A stretch of 64,000 nt of DNA from Varroa destructor (Eukaryota > Arthropoda > Arachnida > Mesostigmata > Varroidae), in contig NW_019211460.1 in NCBI RefSeq assembly GCF_002443255.2, positions 31,604,717 through 31,668,716 on the forward strand, read 5' to 3'. Shown in pieces: positions 36,119 to 47,700 of the stretch. Numbering within the stretch: the stretch's first letter is position 1; each line of letters starts with the position of its first letter. The notes beneath the pieces were generated by a model, which saw only the letters and a list, made by a program, of their open reading frames with translations, was not told where the DNA came from and did not search any database. The position numbers and the translations under genes are program-made.

Positions 36119-38606
36119 GTAGGTAGGCCCTATTTTCAAAGGTGTCTTTACCTAAAAAATAAGTTTCGCGTACATGCAAATTAGTATATACACATAACTA
36201 AGTCGTCCAATCTAAATAGAGAAAAATCAATTATATTTTTGGCTTGTTGGAAATTTTACCGTTCACTGTTGTTATTATTTTGTTACTACATATATANNNN
36301 NNNNNNNNNNNNNNNNNNNNNNNNNNNNNNNNNNNNNNNNNNNNNNNNNNNNNNNNNNNNNNNNNNNNNNNNNNNNNNNNNNNNNNNNNNNNNNNNATAT
36401 ATTTGCAATCCTAGACTCCAGAGTCTCTACTCCAATAGACAGGTGGCGTTTTCCACCCAAGATTTCAAGAAAGGCCCAAGATAGCACTAATTTACATTTC
36501 ATAGTACCTATACGTACAATGGGGCTCAAATCAGTGGGCTTTACCTTCACACCCCAAATATAACTCTGTCCCTCCATTCTACGCAAAGATAAACGATGTG
36601 TGTATATTTTCTCTTTATTCATTATCCGATTTGCCTAATTAGTATTGAATTCTCGTACGAAAAATGTGTTGGTCATATACCTATTTTTTAATATTAATTA
36701 ATTAAAACGAACTACATCGTTTTTGATTGGTTGTAGTACAACAATAGTATTTTATGCTTCGAGCACCTGCTGCGAAAAAAACCAGCCGACGAAACGGTGG
36801 TAACAGACGATTAAAATTATTCTAGCGTGCAGAATTACCGACCGGTTAACCTGTCGACAATTATCTTAGACGTAAATCTTAATCTTACGCAATATTAAAT
36901 TGTGGCGCATCTTGATTTGTGTAGGTAATCGGCACACCGGCTATAGTTAGCTACTTAAAAAAAGGGGAATTCGACTTGGATCGAAACCTGTCGGCTCGTG
37001 AGCGCGCCGATATCCTGGCGTACAAAATAATGGTGCAGCATAAACTTGTGCCTGCCCTTAACTATGCAGTTTGGTACGTAATATTTATCGAAAATAGAAA
37101 CATTGACGCATTGTTTCGTTTTAATTAGTACACACTTGAGACAATTATAACAAGCCTCAAACATCTATTTTCACAGCACTTCTTCTTTAATTGTATACAG
37201 GTGTGATGAAAGGAACTACGCAGAAGTAACACGGCCAGCGTTCGCTCGTATTGTGACGTTTCCTTTAAATTACACCGTACCAGGCCGACTCCAGCGGGTA
37301 TATCTAGATGAACTATGGGCACGCTTCGGACAAACAGCTAATCCTCAAGATGTGGAAACGCGCCTAAATCGGGATGCCCGAGAGTGTTTCTTAGCTCTGT
37401 CGGAAAAATTAGGTAAACTGTAACGGTGAATAATTATCAATCGCCGAGTACGAATGAATTTATTTATTTTGTTTTACTAACGCATATATGGGTCATATAT
37501 TAGTTACGTACGTTCAAGGTGGATTAATGGTAGCATGTCACTCTGTTAGCTCCTGTATCCGAAGTTAAATTGGCTTGAATTCGCGGCACACCAAAAACCT
37601 TTAGCAGTAAATAGAATTTTTTAACTATGGAAGGAAGATGCCGTTGGCAGAAGATGTTCCTTCGGCTACAGGGAACAACGTTCTTTTCATGAGTATCTTT
37701 AACGCATTGAATAAAGTTATAAGCCTTGATTAACCTTCATTAATATGTATTGTAGTAAATAATGATAAAACTTTAACCCATCCACTACCATTGCATTTGC
37801 ATGGAGCTATTCTCTTAACACTGTGAGACTAAAAAATAGAGACCCGCGTTTTTTAAATTTTAATTAACACGTGTTTTCAGGAAGTTCGCAGTACTTCTTT
37901 GGAAACAAAGCAACATCGTTTGACGCATTCCTGTTTGCTCGGCTTTCCTTCGTGCTTAAAATTCCAGTTCCCAATGCAAACCTTGTATCGCACTTAAAGA
38001 CTTTTCCCAACCTGGTCGAGTTCGTTAATAAAATTCACAATAAGGTACGTCTGCCTATTTTATTTGTGTATAAAGTTCACACGTCACCTTATTACTTCCC
38101 CAGGTTCTGAAAATCGCTTTCATAGCTCACAAAACTCAACAGAGTGTTTTACTGGAAGCGGTTATTCCTTTTAGCAGAAACGAGTTTATTGAACAAGTTA
38201 TATAACATTGGCTAATTTATGCAATGCGTGTGAAACTCTAAAAACTGTTTTGTTTTTACCTTAAATGTATTATTCATCATCTTCTATATCTGTAATTTCT
38301 AAAATCTGTCTTCCACGTGAGAATTTCATTGCTTATGTAGTCTTGAATGCTATTAACACCAGTCCCCGCCATGGGGACTAATGACGTATCTTTTATTTCT
38401 TTTGTGTGTTTTTGCGTATACGTCTCTTTGAGTAGCACATCGCTAGTGAGGTTCGCAAGCAAAGAAGCTCGAAGGAGCGTCCTGAATGGATTGGAATCGC
38501 TTTATCGATCTCATTTGCAGCGACAGTTATGTTTTACTACGCTTTCGCTAAGGGCATCCTCCAGATCGAGTTTGAGCCAACCAGTGGTGTTTCGTCTGGC
38601 GGCTAA
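35942..38606 (+). CDS. MTX1: Metaxin-1, complete, five exons
   Basis: Metaxin-1 is a GST-like protein of the outer mitochondrial membrane that works with the SAM complex in protein import and in mitochondrial transport. Exons: 35942-36118, 36925-37073, 37201-37412, 37881-38044, 38436-38606, giving 290 aa (human about 317). The start ATG gives MELTVWRGDWGLGSVSIDCL, very close to the metaxin-1 N-terminus. Residues 60-109 include SYLKKGEFDLDRNLSARERA, and 110-180 are the GST C-domain (FPLNYTVPGRLQ). Then follow QYFFGNKATSFDAFLF (the metaxin hallmark) and HLKTFPNLVEFVN. A C-terminal TM at about 252-272 (WIGIALSISFAATVMFYYAF) anchors it. Phases fit at all four junctions. Residues 36-59 diverge from the family, and the linker before the TM is shorter than usual. 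A short TM-carrying tail fits metaxin-1 (or -3), not metaxin-2. An AATAAA lies at 39254. Confidence 0.92.
36297..36396. other. Assembly gap, 100 N, in metaxin intron 1
   Basis: Exactly 100 N, a conventional gap length, flanked by catatata on the left and atatattt on the right. The missing sequence is probably a (TA)n run. The flanking metaxin exons join in phase, so no exon needs to be hidden in it. Confidence 0.95.
36925..37073 (+). CDS. MTX1: Metaxin exon 2
   Basis: The acceptor is tttgtgtag and the donor is gtacgt at 37074, which splits a Trp codon (TG|G). Reads VIGTPAIVSYLKKGEFDLD and on to LVPALNYAV. Corresponds to the end of the thioredoxin-like half and the first helix of the C-terminal half. 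Confidence 0.9.
37201..37412 (+). CDS. MTX1: Metaxin exon 3
   Basis: The acceptor is ttgtatacag and the donor is gtaaac at 37413. Reads CDERNYAEVTRPAFARIVTF, then PLNYTVPGRLQRVYLDELW and RECFLALSEKL. The pattern FPLNxxxPGRxQRxY is characteristic of metaxin-1. Confidence 0.93.
37881..38044 (+). CDS. MTX1: Metaxin exon 4 (GST-C metaxin hallmark)
   Basis: The acceptor is tgttttcag and the donor is gtacgt at 38045. Reads SSQYFFGNKATSFDAFLFAR, then HLKTFPNLVEFVNKIHNK. YFFGxxxxxxDAFxF is the conserved metaxin signature. Ends in phase 0. Confidence 0.92.
38436..38606 (+). CDS. MTX1: Metaxin exon 5 (C-terminal TM anchor)
   Basis: The acceptor chosen is tttgagtag before CACATCGCT. The frame then reads HIASEVRKQRSSKERPEW, a TM (IGIALSISFAATVMFYYAF) and a short tail ending TSGVSSGG, stop TAA. 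The frame closes immediately upstream at the same TAG, which makes this acceptor the natural one. Its polypyrimidine tract is modest, and an additional short exon between 38045 and 38435 cannot be excluded. Confidence 0.75.
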   Translation, partial: HIASEVRKQRSSKERPEWIGIALSISFAATVMFYYAFAKGILQIEFEPTSGVSSGG

Positions 38607-41600
38607 TTGCTACAATTAACAATTGTAATCGTGTAAAATATGCCTGTTTCTGAAGCGAAACGCAACGGGTTTATCGGCCGAATCTGGTAGATCGCTACAG
38701 TTATTTCAACAGAGATTTATAAGACAGAGGCATCGTCTTAGCTTATAGGGCGAAATATTCCAGTACTTTGGCATCCTCGCTTGAATCAAATAGGAACTGA
38801 ATTTTAGATATATATATATATATATATGCAAAAGTAGTTCGTTGAAGGAAACTTCTAAATAGAGTGGTAACCGCCTTTTGAGGTGTGGGGAATTTCAAAA
38901 ATGAAATGAAAGCTTTTTAAAAGGCTGTGCTACAACAAAAAAGTTGGAGAAAACTTCAGTTGCGACGTAAATCGAAGACCACAATCTAATCTCAAAAGGA
39001 ACTGCGTTGCCAGGCTCCGCCACTTGGATTGTGGAACTGCGTAAGCAATGATCTAAATGTTCATGGTAGAAACACTGAATTATATAATTACTATATATGG
39101 GAACAGTTTGCGGTAACCCTTAGAAAGGTCACCGTAACTGCGAGAAAAACTATGAGGATAGCAAAGTCAATATTACCTTTGACAGCAAGCATGCATACAG
39201 CAGCCAAATGAAGATATGCTTATCTGTCAGCTTTTGTCCTCTATAGTATTATAAATAAATAGAATGTATATTTACTGATTAAACCAATTTTTTAAAGGAA
39301 AGGTGAAATTAGCCCTCTAAAACAAGCCAATTAACAGGTTAAGGCAGCCGATATTAATAACCCGCTTATACTTGAGCAAATTCGTAAACGAGCATTTTGT
39401 GACAAAGAGTGACAAAATTTTTTATTGAAATAAAGCTCAGGATAGTTATTTTGATATATTTTTACTATCTAATGTTATTATGATTGAACATGTACTAACG
39501 AAGGTTGCAGCCACCACTGCCGTCTCTGCTATAATGCAATATTTTCTTTCAAATTCATCTGTTTGATTCGAATTTTGATCCTACAGCCAAACGTGTGGGA
39601 GGCGCATTTCGAAACAACGTTACCGCGTAAGAAATTGGCAAATTTTCATGAGCTTTAGCACTCCGCTGTTTGAAAATTCAATATCTGTGACGCTACAATA
39701 AGGGTGATGTTTCTTCTGCCATTTATATATACTGTTTGCTAAGGAAATCCAAAGCATTACAAAGCTCTACTTCATTTCCCAGTACGAACTTCGCATAGAA
39801 ATAGTAACCGTGTTATGTGGACTTAGCGCAGATAGTAGTTCCTTTTTTTGATTCAGCGGTCAACGCCTTTACGTTAAACTAAAAACGTTTTAATATAAAT
39901 AAAGGAATAGCCCTTTGCTAGTGAGTAATCAATATATCTTTAGCTCCAATTGGTACAGCCAAGACTACTTGAAAATTAGATTCTGGTACGATCCGAGCCC
40001 ATGACTTGATATGCTGCACAGAGAACGTCACTTTTATGAAATGACGTAAGCATCTTATGAGTACAGTATAAAGAACATTTTCTCCATTTGTCAAAAAAAA
40101 ATCAACCCAGTCTACTCAAGAGCGCAGATATAAATTAGTCGTACGATATTTACGAATCGCTTGCATACTCTAAGAAATATATAATCCAAAAACCAAAAAA
40201 AGAGACCCGTCAGAGTATCATGCGTGTGAGAGCGCAATTATATGTATATCGTGGCTCGCGCCGTAGAAAGTTATTTTTACACAAAACCCTTACTGAAATT
40301 GAAAAAGGAATCGTTTACAGTAAAAAAATAGCTCAAAAGAAAGTAAACTGCGAACACGTCTAAACATGTTCAGCCAATAGGATCTATTGGCACCTGAATG
40401 GAACGCCCTATTATACAGTTTCCGCAACGGTAAAATTATGACAAATGCTTTACTCAGCCCAACAAGTTGAGTCAAAAAATCGACAACAATTTACCCTGAA
40501 GCAGCAAAGGACCACAGAAAATCAGTTTGCTGCATGGCAATATTTAATACCGTGAAACTCTGGCAACCCGGGTCGCGTTAATTCGGCCCATACTTTGCTC
40601 AAACAAATTACAGTAGGATATGGATAGCCAGGAAAGTAAGCCACGTGAAACGGAAAGTCAAAGTGCAAAAATATGTCTATTAAAGGATAGTCTTCATGGA
40701 CGCTTCCCTCAATAGCCGAAGAACCTCACTGTTCCAATGCAGGAAACAGACTACGGAAAGTCTTAAAGATTATTTTTGTGGGCGAGGGTAACACTATTTA
40801 AATTACAATAAGAAACAGAAAATGACCCGCAGAATAATATATACTGTATACAGAAGCCAAGGATTGCTTACCTGTGTATGGCTGTGAAACGTATATAAAT
40901 GCATACTAAGTAACAACGATAACAATGTTATTAGAATAAAAGCGACCATACGGGCACCCAAAGTGTTGTTACTGTTAGATTTAGATGGATAACTGGGCTA
41001 ACCCGCGGGCTTCGTTCCGGGCTCGTCTTATCGTTAGTTGCAATCTACCTTGAGTCCCGTTACACTAATCTTGTAATCCCCTTGCCACCATCCGAGTATA
41101 GTATTACCATTTTGCTGACTTAGACTTTTAGTATATCTTAGTAAATCTGTTACATTGGTGTAACTATTCGATGAGCTTGACAGAACCTATATCCTGTCCC
41201 AGTTAACCTGGTAAACCGATTCTCGTACAACAGAACTAGTTCGTGTTTTTTTCCACAGCTTTAGTGTTTCAGCTATAGAATTTTCGAGATAAAATTATAT
41301 TCGATTTGGGAGCCAGATAGGTCCAAAATATTTGTTATTAAATTAAAAGAATAGCAGTTTTAGACCAGTGTTCTCGAAGAAATGCCGTAACCTTCTTGCA
41401 TGTGTTTCATTTTTACATTTCCACTCAGTGAAAATTTTTTGCCGCCAAAATCTCACAGCCTGTAAACTGCTAGTCTTAGATTATTGTGCAGTTAGTTTTG
41501 TTTCGGATTCTGCTCACTAATACTTATTAAATGTGTATGCGTATCTTCTAGATTTTTTATGAACACGAATGCAGTGCTCTTTTTTCGTCTTAACCTCCTC

Positions 41601-41739
41601 TATACACACGTATAATAAATATATAACATTAATAATAATGTTAATGGACAATAGATATAATAATGTTATATTACGCACAAATGCCATGTATCTAACAAAT
41701 AATGATGCGTTGTCTATGATAAACTGTGGGATGATATTA
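38607..41739. other. Convergent intergenic region between metaxin and par-6
   Basis: AT-rich and no gene seen. Holds the two 3' ends, a (TA)n run at about 38809-38828, and only chance-length frames. Confidence 0.55.
38809..38828. repeat. (TA)n microsatellite
   Basis: About ten uninterrupted AT units, about 200 bp past the metaxin stop codon. Confidence 0.9.
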
Positions 41740-41745
41740 TTTATT
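41740..41745 (-). terminator. Candidate poly(A) signal of par-6
   Basis: On the - strand this reads AATAAA, about 220 bases after the par-6 stop codon. It is the first canonical hexamer I saw there, giving a plausible short 3' UTR. Confidence 0.4.
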
Positions 41746-41966
41746 GCTCAGACTTCACAAGTGTTGCCCTTAGAGGGCTCATAATTAGTCCGCTTTACTT
41801 CGCTTCGTTGATGTTGCCCGTATGCTAGAACAAACTGACGGGCAGCGGTAACTGTGGTCTCTATCGACATCCTCCTATACCGAAATGCCTATCCTCATCT
41901 ACCCTGAGGTTGTTTGGTCCCTCCATTTTGGCTCCCCACGATATGTAGTTCACTAACAAAATATTG

Positions 41967-42326
41967 TCAAAGTGTAATAACACCCGTACTGCTTCCGCTT
42001 CCGCCTCCGGATGTTCCCCGGTGACCACCCGACGATCCGTATGTGCTACTTGTCGAGCTGTCGTTATGATTCGGGTCGTGTTGAAGGTGATGGTGTGGAT
42101 GGGACATGACAGTGTGGTCACGGATTTCGTCTTCGTCGACATCGCTGCTCACGCCGCCAGAGGACGCATGTGACATTTGTGAACTACGAGACGTCGAGCC
42201 ACGTCGCGGCGGAAGCAAAGTGCCGGTCCCACCGGCCCCCTGATTTGCCGGCCGAATTGTTACAATGAGATTCGACGAATTTGCAACCATCATATCTGTG
42301 ACCTGGTCAAGTGACTTGCCTGCCAC
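41967..42326 (-). CDS. par-6: par-6 exon 5 (end of PDZ, C-terminal tail)
   Basis: The acceptor is acaaaacag above 42326. Reads [20 protein letters not shown], then [10 protein letters not shown], an SR-rich stretch ([16 protein letters not shown]), acidic [11 protein letters not shown], a His run and a Gly/Ser-rich end before the stop at 41969-41967. Confidence 0.95.
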   Translation of the reverse strand: MAGKSLDQVTDMMVANSSNLIVTIRPANQGAGGTGTLLPPRRGSTSRSSQMSHASSGGVSSDVDEDEIRDHTVMSHPHHHLQHDPNHNDSSTSSTYGSSGGHRGTSGGGSGSSTGVITL

Positions 42327-44755
42327 CTGTTTTGTCAAGGCAACAAAAAGTAAAGCACTCCAATGGAGGTTAGGATGTTAGATGGTCGTAGTCAATATTA
42401 AATGGGATAGGGTACGATATGTTACTTCGGTTCGAGGAAAAACACTGGTTACGTTCCTTTCAATATGATGTGAAACGGTGGATTCGCTCTAGGCCCTTCG
42501 AGTTCCTCATGACAAAACTACATTGTTAAGTAATAATGCAGTTTTTACATAAGACTATTCTGGTTATTGAATGAGGGCAGATAAACTTACCTCAATGCCG
42601 TTAACCTCTAATACCTCATCGTTAACAGCAAGCAAGCCGGTAGACTCTGCGAGACCACCAGGGACAAGTCGAGATATAAAGATACCTGGCACTTTTTCTA
42701 AACCTTGAGGTGTCACTCGCACCGAAGTGCCATCTCGAATATAAAAACCTTACAAACGAGACCGAACGCAATCATAGTTAGTGGATGAAATATAATACAA
42801 AATCCATATTTCGAATTTTTTAATTCACACTAAAAACATGATAAGGGATACCTGCTTGAACTTTAATGCCAAATACTTCCTCCATATGCGAGTTATCTGG
42901 TTTAGCTAAAAGTTTTCTCATTCGTGACGCTAACATTTAAATAGGGATATCGGAACCACGTTATCGAAGTCGTTTAGATTCAGTGGCGTACGATCAAATA
43001 AATGACACATAGATATTGATAAATCTGTATGCGTAAGTAAGCTTAGTGCGACTGGCGCTAGAACTTAAAACTTTCAATTGAGCTCCATTTCGATCTTTAC
43101 TTATACGCACCCAATGGTCGATCAGAACCGTGCTTCACAAGGCGTACCCTCCTACAAGTGTCAGGCACCTGGTCAACATCTATAATAGACGATACCTGAC
43201 GGAAATCTTCGGGTAACGATATCTGCGGTTTTGTTTTTTCCGAATGGCCCATCGGCAGATACGATGCAAGAAAACCTTTTCTCGTGCGATTGCCGTAGCT
43301 ATTCAGACCTAAAGATCCGTATACAAACAATATTCGATGAATAGTGTATTACATACCTACACTCGGGATAAAGTAAGACAAAATTGACGTCATTTGTTTG
43401 CAAGTTGCATCTAAACCAAAACAGATATCGGGATAAAATTGACTGCATTGGCCGACAGAAATATCTCTGATGGACGTGCTTATTTAACTTACTTATGGCC
43501 TAAACCTTTATCAGAATATTCTTATTCGTACCTTTGAGTGACCTTCTTGATAGAAGAATCAAAGCCGTCATGTAGACACTTACTAGCCTTCAGCTCAAGC
43601 GCGTCATGCATAGCAATCCAACGAATCCAGATCTAGGCTACAAGCGACGGTATTATTCTTGTCCTAGAACTTACCCACACAGTCAGCTAGTCCTGCACTA
43701 ATACGTCGCAGGTACGGGTAAGTGCGTCATCCAGCGAAAAGATGCATTGGATACGCCTTTGTCATAGAACTTGGATATCTTCTTTATTGAATAAGACACT
43801 AGAGTGTCGACTGCCGTTCGAATTTTGGTTTTATTCTTAACGAAAACTGCTCCAGGACGGCGGACAAATCAGCAGTCGTTTCTGGAGTCGACCTTTTGCA
43901 TTCCAGGTGAATGTGAATTCCTCGTTATTGAAGAACTAAAATTAGTATGTTACTCTGTGCCTGAGAGAGCCTAGAAGCAGACGACATCGATCAGGTTTTT
44001 TTGTCCTCAGAGAGGTTTTATCTAATTTTTAAGGAATAAGATTCGAACTCGAAACGTTCGTAAACAGTTCGAGACATTCTATTCATTTTCACGTCAAATT
44101 CAACCTTCAAATGCGCATACAAATCAGGATTACCCAAAATTCCGACAATCAGTAAAAGCATAATCTAGGTGGTGCTTTGTCTGGCCGAAAGGCATTAGGA
44201 AATAACGGGATTTTTGCTCGTAATACGAAGATGAACCTGTGTCTTTGCCAAGTCGAATTTGTGGCTTTGGTTGTATGGAAAAAAACTGGCTCTCTCATAG
44301 TACTAAAATTATCGGTGGTAGTACTCTTAGCTATATAGAATTCTATGTGATCTCTGTAGAATAAACACATGTTGAAAGTGATGTTTTTATTATTTGGAAT
44401 ATTCTGCTTGTGGCGTCCGGATTCAAGATGAAGTTTGTAATCCAAACAAAATAGTGATAACATGTTAAATAAGCAAACAAAGTTTTACGACATTTCACCG
44501 GACGTTGCTTATTGACCAGCCTAATATAACCCTAATAATATAATTAACAAGGTAGTAATTTTTATAGTAGAATAATACTCGGATAAAGGTACTGAATTTT
44601 TTTGCACCGAATAAAAACTTTAAGGCTCCCTTATTTAACTGACCCCGTTTCCCTCTAAATTAGTTTAAAACTAAAACACCTTTACACTATTTGTAGAGAG
44701 TAAAATATCGGATTTGTTATTCTTATGTATCTCAAACACTTATTGGCAAAAGCAC

Positions 44756-44789
<34 letters not shown>

Positions 44790-47700
44790 GATTAATTTTG
44801 CCATTAGGGTGTGAACAGGGTGATTCGTAAGAATTTACCTTCCCATTGGTTTCCTTTTCGCTGAACAAATAATCTTAGGGTAGGTTTCGCATTGTTAATA
44901 GCCCTTGCGAAGTTTTCATCATTGTTTATAGGAAGAACATCTCCATGAATAGGGTCTGTATAGCATAAAGCAAATGGTACTTCGGCCAGCCGATGAAATC
45001 TCTCGACAAGCTGATAGAAGTCGTCGAATTTCACCAATTGAGCACGCTCCATTGAAAAGCGTCGGAACTCAGCATCAAACTGAAAACAAAAACAGACGTG
45101 TAAGTAGGAATCATGTTAATAGACACAAAGTATTCAAGAATCATATAGCATGGTACGAATTTATTAGCAATTTACCATTTGGGTGAATAAACATATTGCG
45201 TTCCATTTAAATTTAAATTTCTAAGCAGTTTTCGTTAAATTAAAAAGGAAACGCGGTAATCTTTGCATGCAGTTTTAACTCGTGATGTGAAGTGAAGTAC
45301 TTAATTTAGATAGGTATAAGTCATACAGGTTATAATGCTAATAATTACCAGGGTTAAGCAATCTTTGTACAACAGGGCTCAAAAGCAGCAGTGAGGCCAT
45401 CGAATACCTTCCAATTGAAGTTCGAAAAATCTCAGCAACTTTACTCTAAAGTCTACTCTAGAGGCTAAACACCATATAGTTCTGGAAAATATGTCAATAT
45501 GCTGAATATACCTTAGTAAAAATACGCTAAAAGGGAAACTCTGATCTATATCGAAATAAACCATATGTTTCAAACATGCAATTAAACTTAACAATTATAG
45601 ATTTAATTGTTGGTCAACCTAAATTCATATACGATGGGTGGGTAAATTGACATAACACGCATGTAACATGTATGTTAAAAATGTTTGATGTGAAATTTCA
45701 ACATTGTTTACTGTGTCATTAGACACGAAGCGAAAAATTGTCCGTATTTAAATTGATCCGTTCAGCAGCATTCCATAAAATGCCATTATCATGTCTAGCT
45801 AGTGGTTTTTTAACGATGTTTCAAACAATTCAGCGAATGTTCTTTCGCATTTCGTTGGACCCCGAAGGTGCATGCTGGGCACGTATCTCTACTCTGTTCC
45901 AGCGACTTCAATATACATGTGACATCCTTTCGGTATTGAATGTCTTTGTCAAAACGAATTTATTGTCAGTCAAATCCTGCCCATGTGCTGTTCCTCGGTA
46001 TGGGCGAAAGCACAAAACATACAGCTTATGTGAAACTTCTATGGGAGTTTGAACATTCAAAGCTTCGAAAGATAACATGAGATATATGGCAAGAAGTCAA
46101 AGAACAGAAGTTTTACACTAGCCCATTTGGAGTACAATCGTAGTGAGACAATTGAAAATATTAGCTAATATCACAAGTGTATACTCATTTCAAATGGGAT
46201 ACCAGAGTGTGGAATGATTCTCAGTTTAAAGAAAGATATATTAAGAAATAATACTCATTTATAAAAAAAATGTATGATTTTCCATCCAATATGGCAGTTG
46301 GATACTTTTTAGTCTAACCATCTTTAACCGCCTTCAAATATATATATTCTCTTTTTCTAGATAGGTTGGATAATCACATTCAATGTGTTTTTTGCCCTAA
46401 AACTAGAGATAAGATAAAGTGCATCGTGATATCTACCCTAAATTAGCTCGAAGCTTATATTTTTTACTGCAATCGTCATCCTTCGCTTTGGATCCAACTT
46501 CCTTTCATGTTTTGCCATCAACATTGTGATGATTAGGTATACCAAAGAAGTCAAAATAGACTAGCTTGTCTATTATCACTTGCTCGATTGGCACAATTTC
46601 CGCGCATGGTGACTGCTGCATATATGCGTAAACCTTCTCACACCACCGGGAAGCTGAACCTACATAGACCAAGCTAATCAAAACGTTAATTAATTCAATA
46701 GTTTTGAAAACGATGTAGAACTGCTCACTTTGTATTTGGGATTACCTGATGCCGCTTCGTAATGCATCAACGACCTTTAGGCGTCGACATTTCTCCAGGT
46801 CAATCCTCATGTTATTCAGCAAAATATGCGTTCCAGTGGGAACATCTATTATTACATTTTTATGTCTGTTGTGATTGTTTACTAAATAATAGTACTGAGA
46901 ATAAGAAGTGACTTCATTGGAAGCCACTATAGAATTATTTTTACGAGCCTCCTCAGCAAACGAGTAGAAATCTCGTGTGATAGAAATAACGTCAACTCTT
47001 ACAAGTACTCCGATTTGTCATTTTTTTTTAATATGTATTATAAATAGGATAAAACATCACCTTAAAAATAACTGTCTGACATGTTTTTATCCCATACCAC
47101 TCTCCTTTGATTATTAAGCGTCCAGAAAACTCCTACAAAATGCTGCATTTTGGAATTGTAATTCTAAGCCAGCAAAACTAGGCAAAATTGAAAATTTCAA
47201 AACGTTATTCCAGGAGTGACAGCAGTGTCATCAATTGGCTATCAGCTAATCTTTGCTAACTAGTGCTTAGCATTAAGCTGCTACAGCTGCCCAAGTCGAT
47301 AATCTCTGTTACGCTGCTAAAGCAATACTCTCGTTCAGACAAGTTCGTAACTTACTTCATTTTATAGATGCGTAAATCAAGCTCCTTGTAATCACATGTA
47401 CTGCTTCTCGATAATCTACCTGTTTTTCGCTACATCCAATCAAGACGCGCCCGTGCGCTCTGAACCTGGTTGAAAACGTCCTTCTATAGTGTCTGTCGTC
47501 AAATAAAGGAGGCAAGCAATGTTGGAGCACAGCTAAGCAAAATTAGCGGTGAAAAATAAGGTCAACGAAGGTGCAGTTAATAAAAGCCCCAGGCGTCCTA
47601 TGGCTTCCAACAGAAGCCAATTCGTCGAAATCAAGATAACAATATCCACTGGCTTGCGTCAACGTCAGGGGCGAAAGAAAACAAAGGTACTAAAGCTTCA

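Larger units (their letters stand above)
42749..44838 (-). other. par-6 introns 2 and 3 region
   Basis: Intron 3 (42749-43110) and intron 2 (43309-44838), apart from the exon at 43111-43308. A (TA)n run of about 28 bases lies at 44759-44786, close to the exon 2 donor. The 104-codon frame 44149-44463 (- strand) is unrecognised and of chance length. Confidence 0.6.

Noticed and set aside
36275..36622. Open frames across the N run
   Set aside because: The frames are kept open only because unknown bases cannot form stops.
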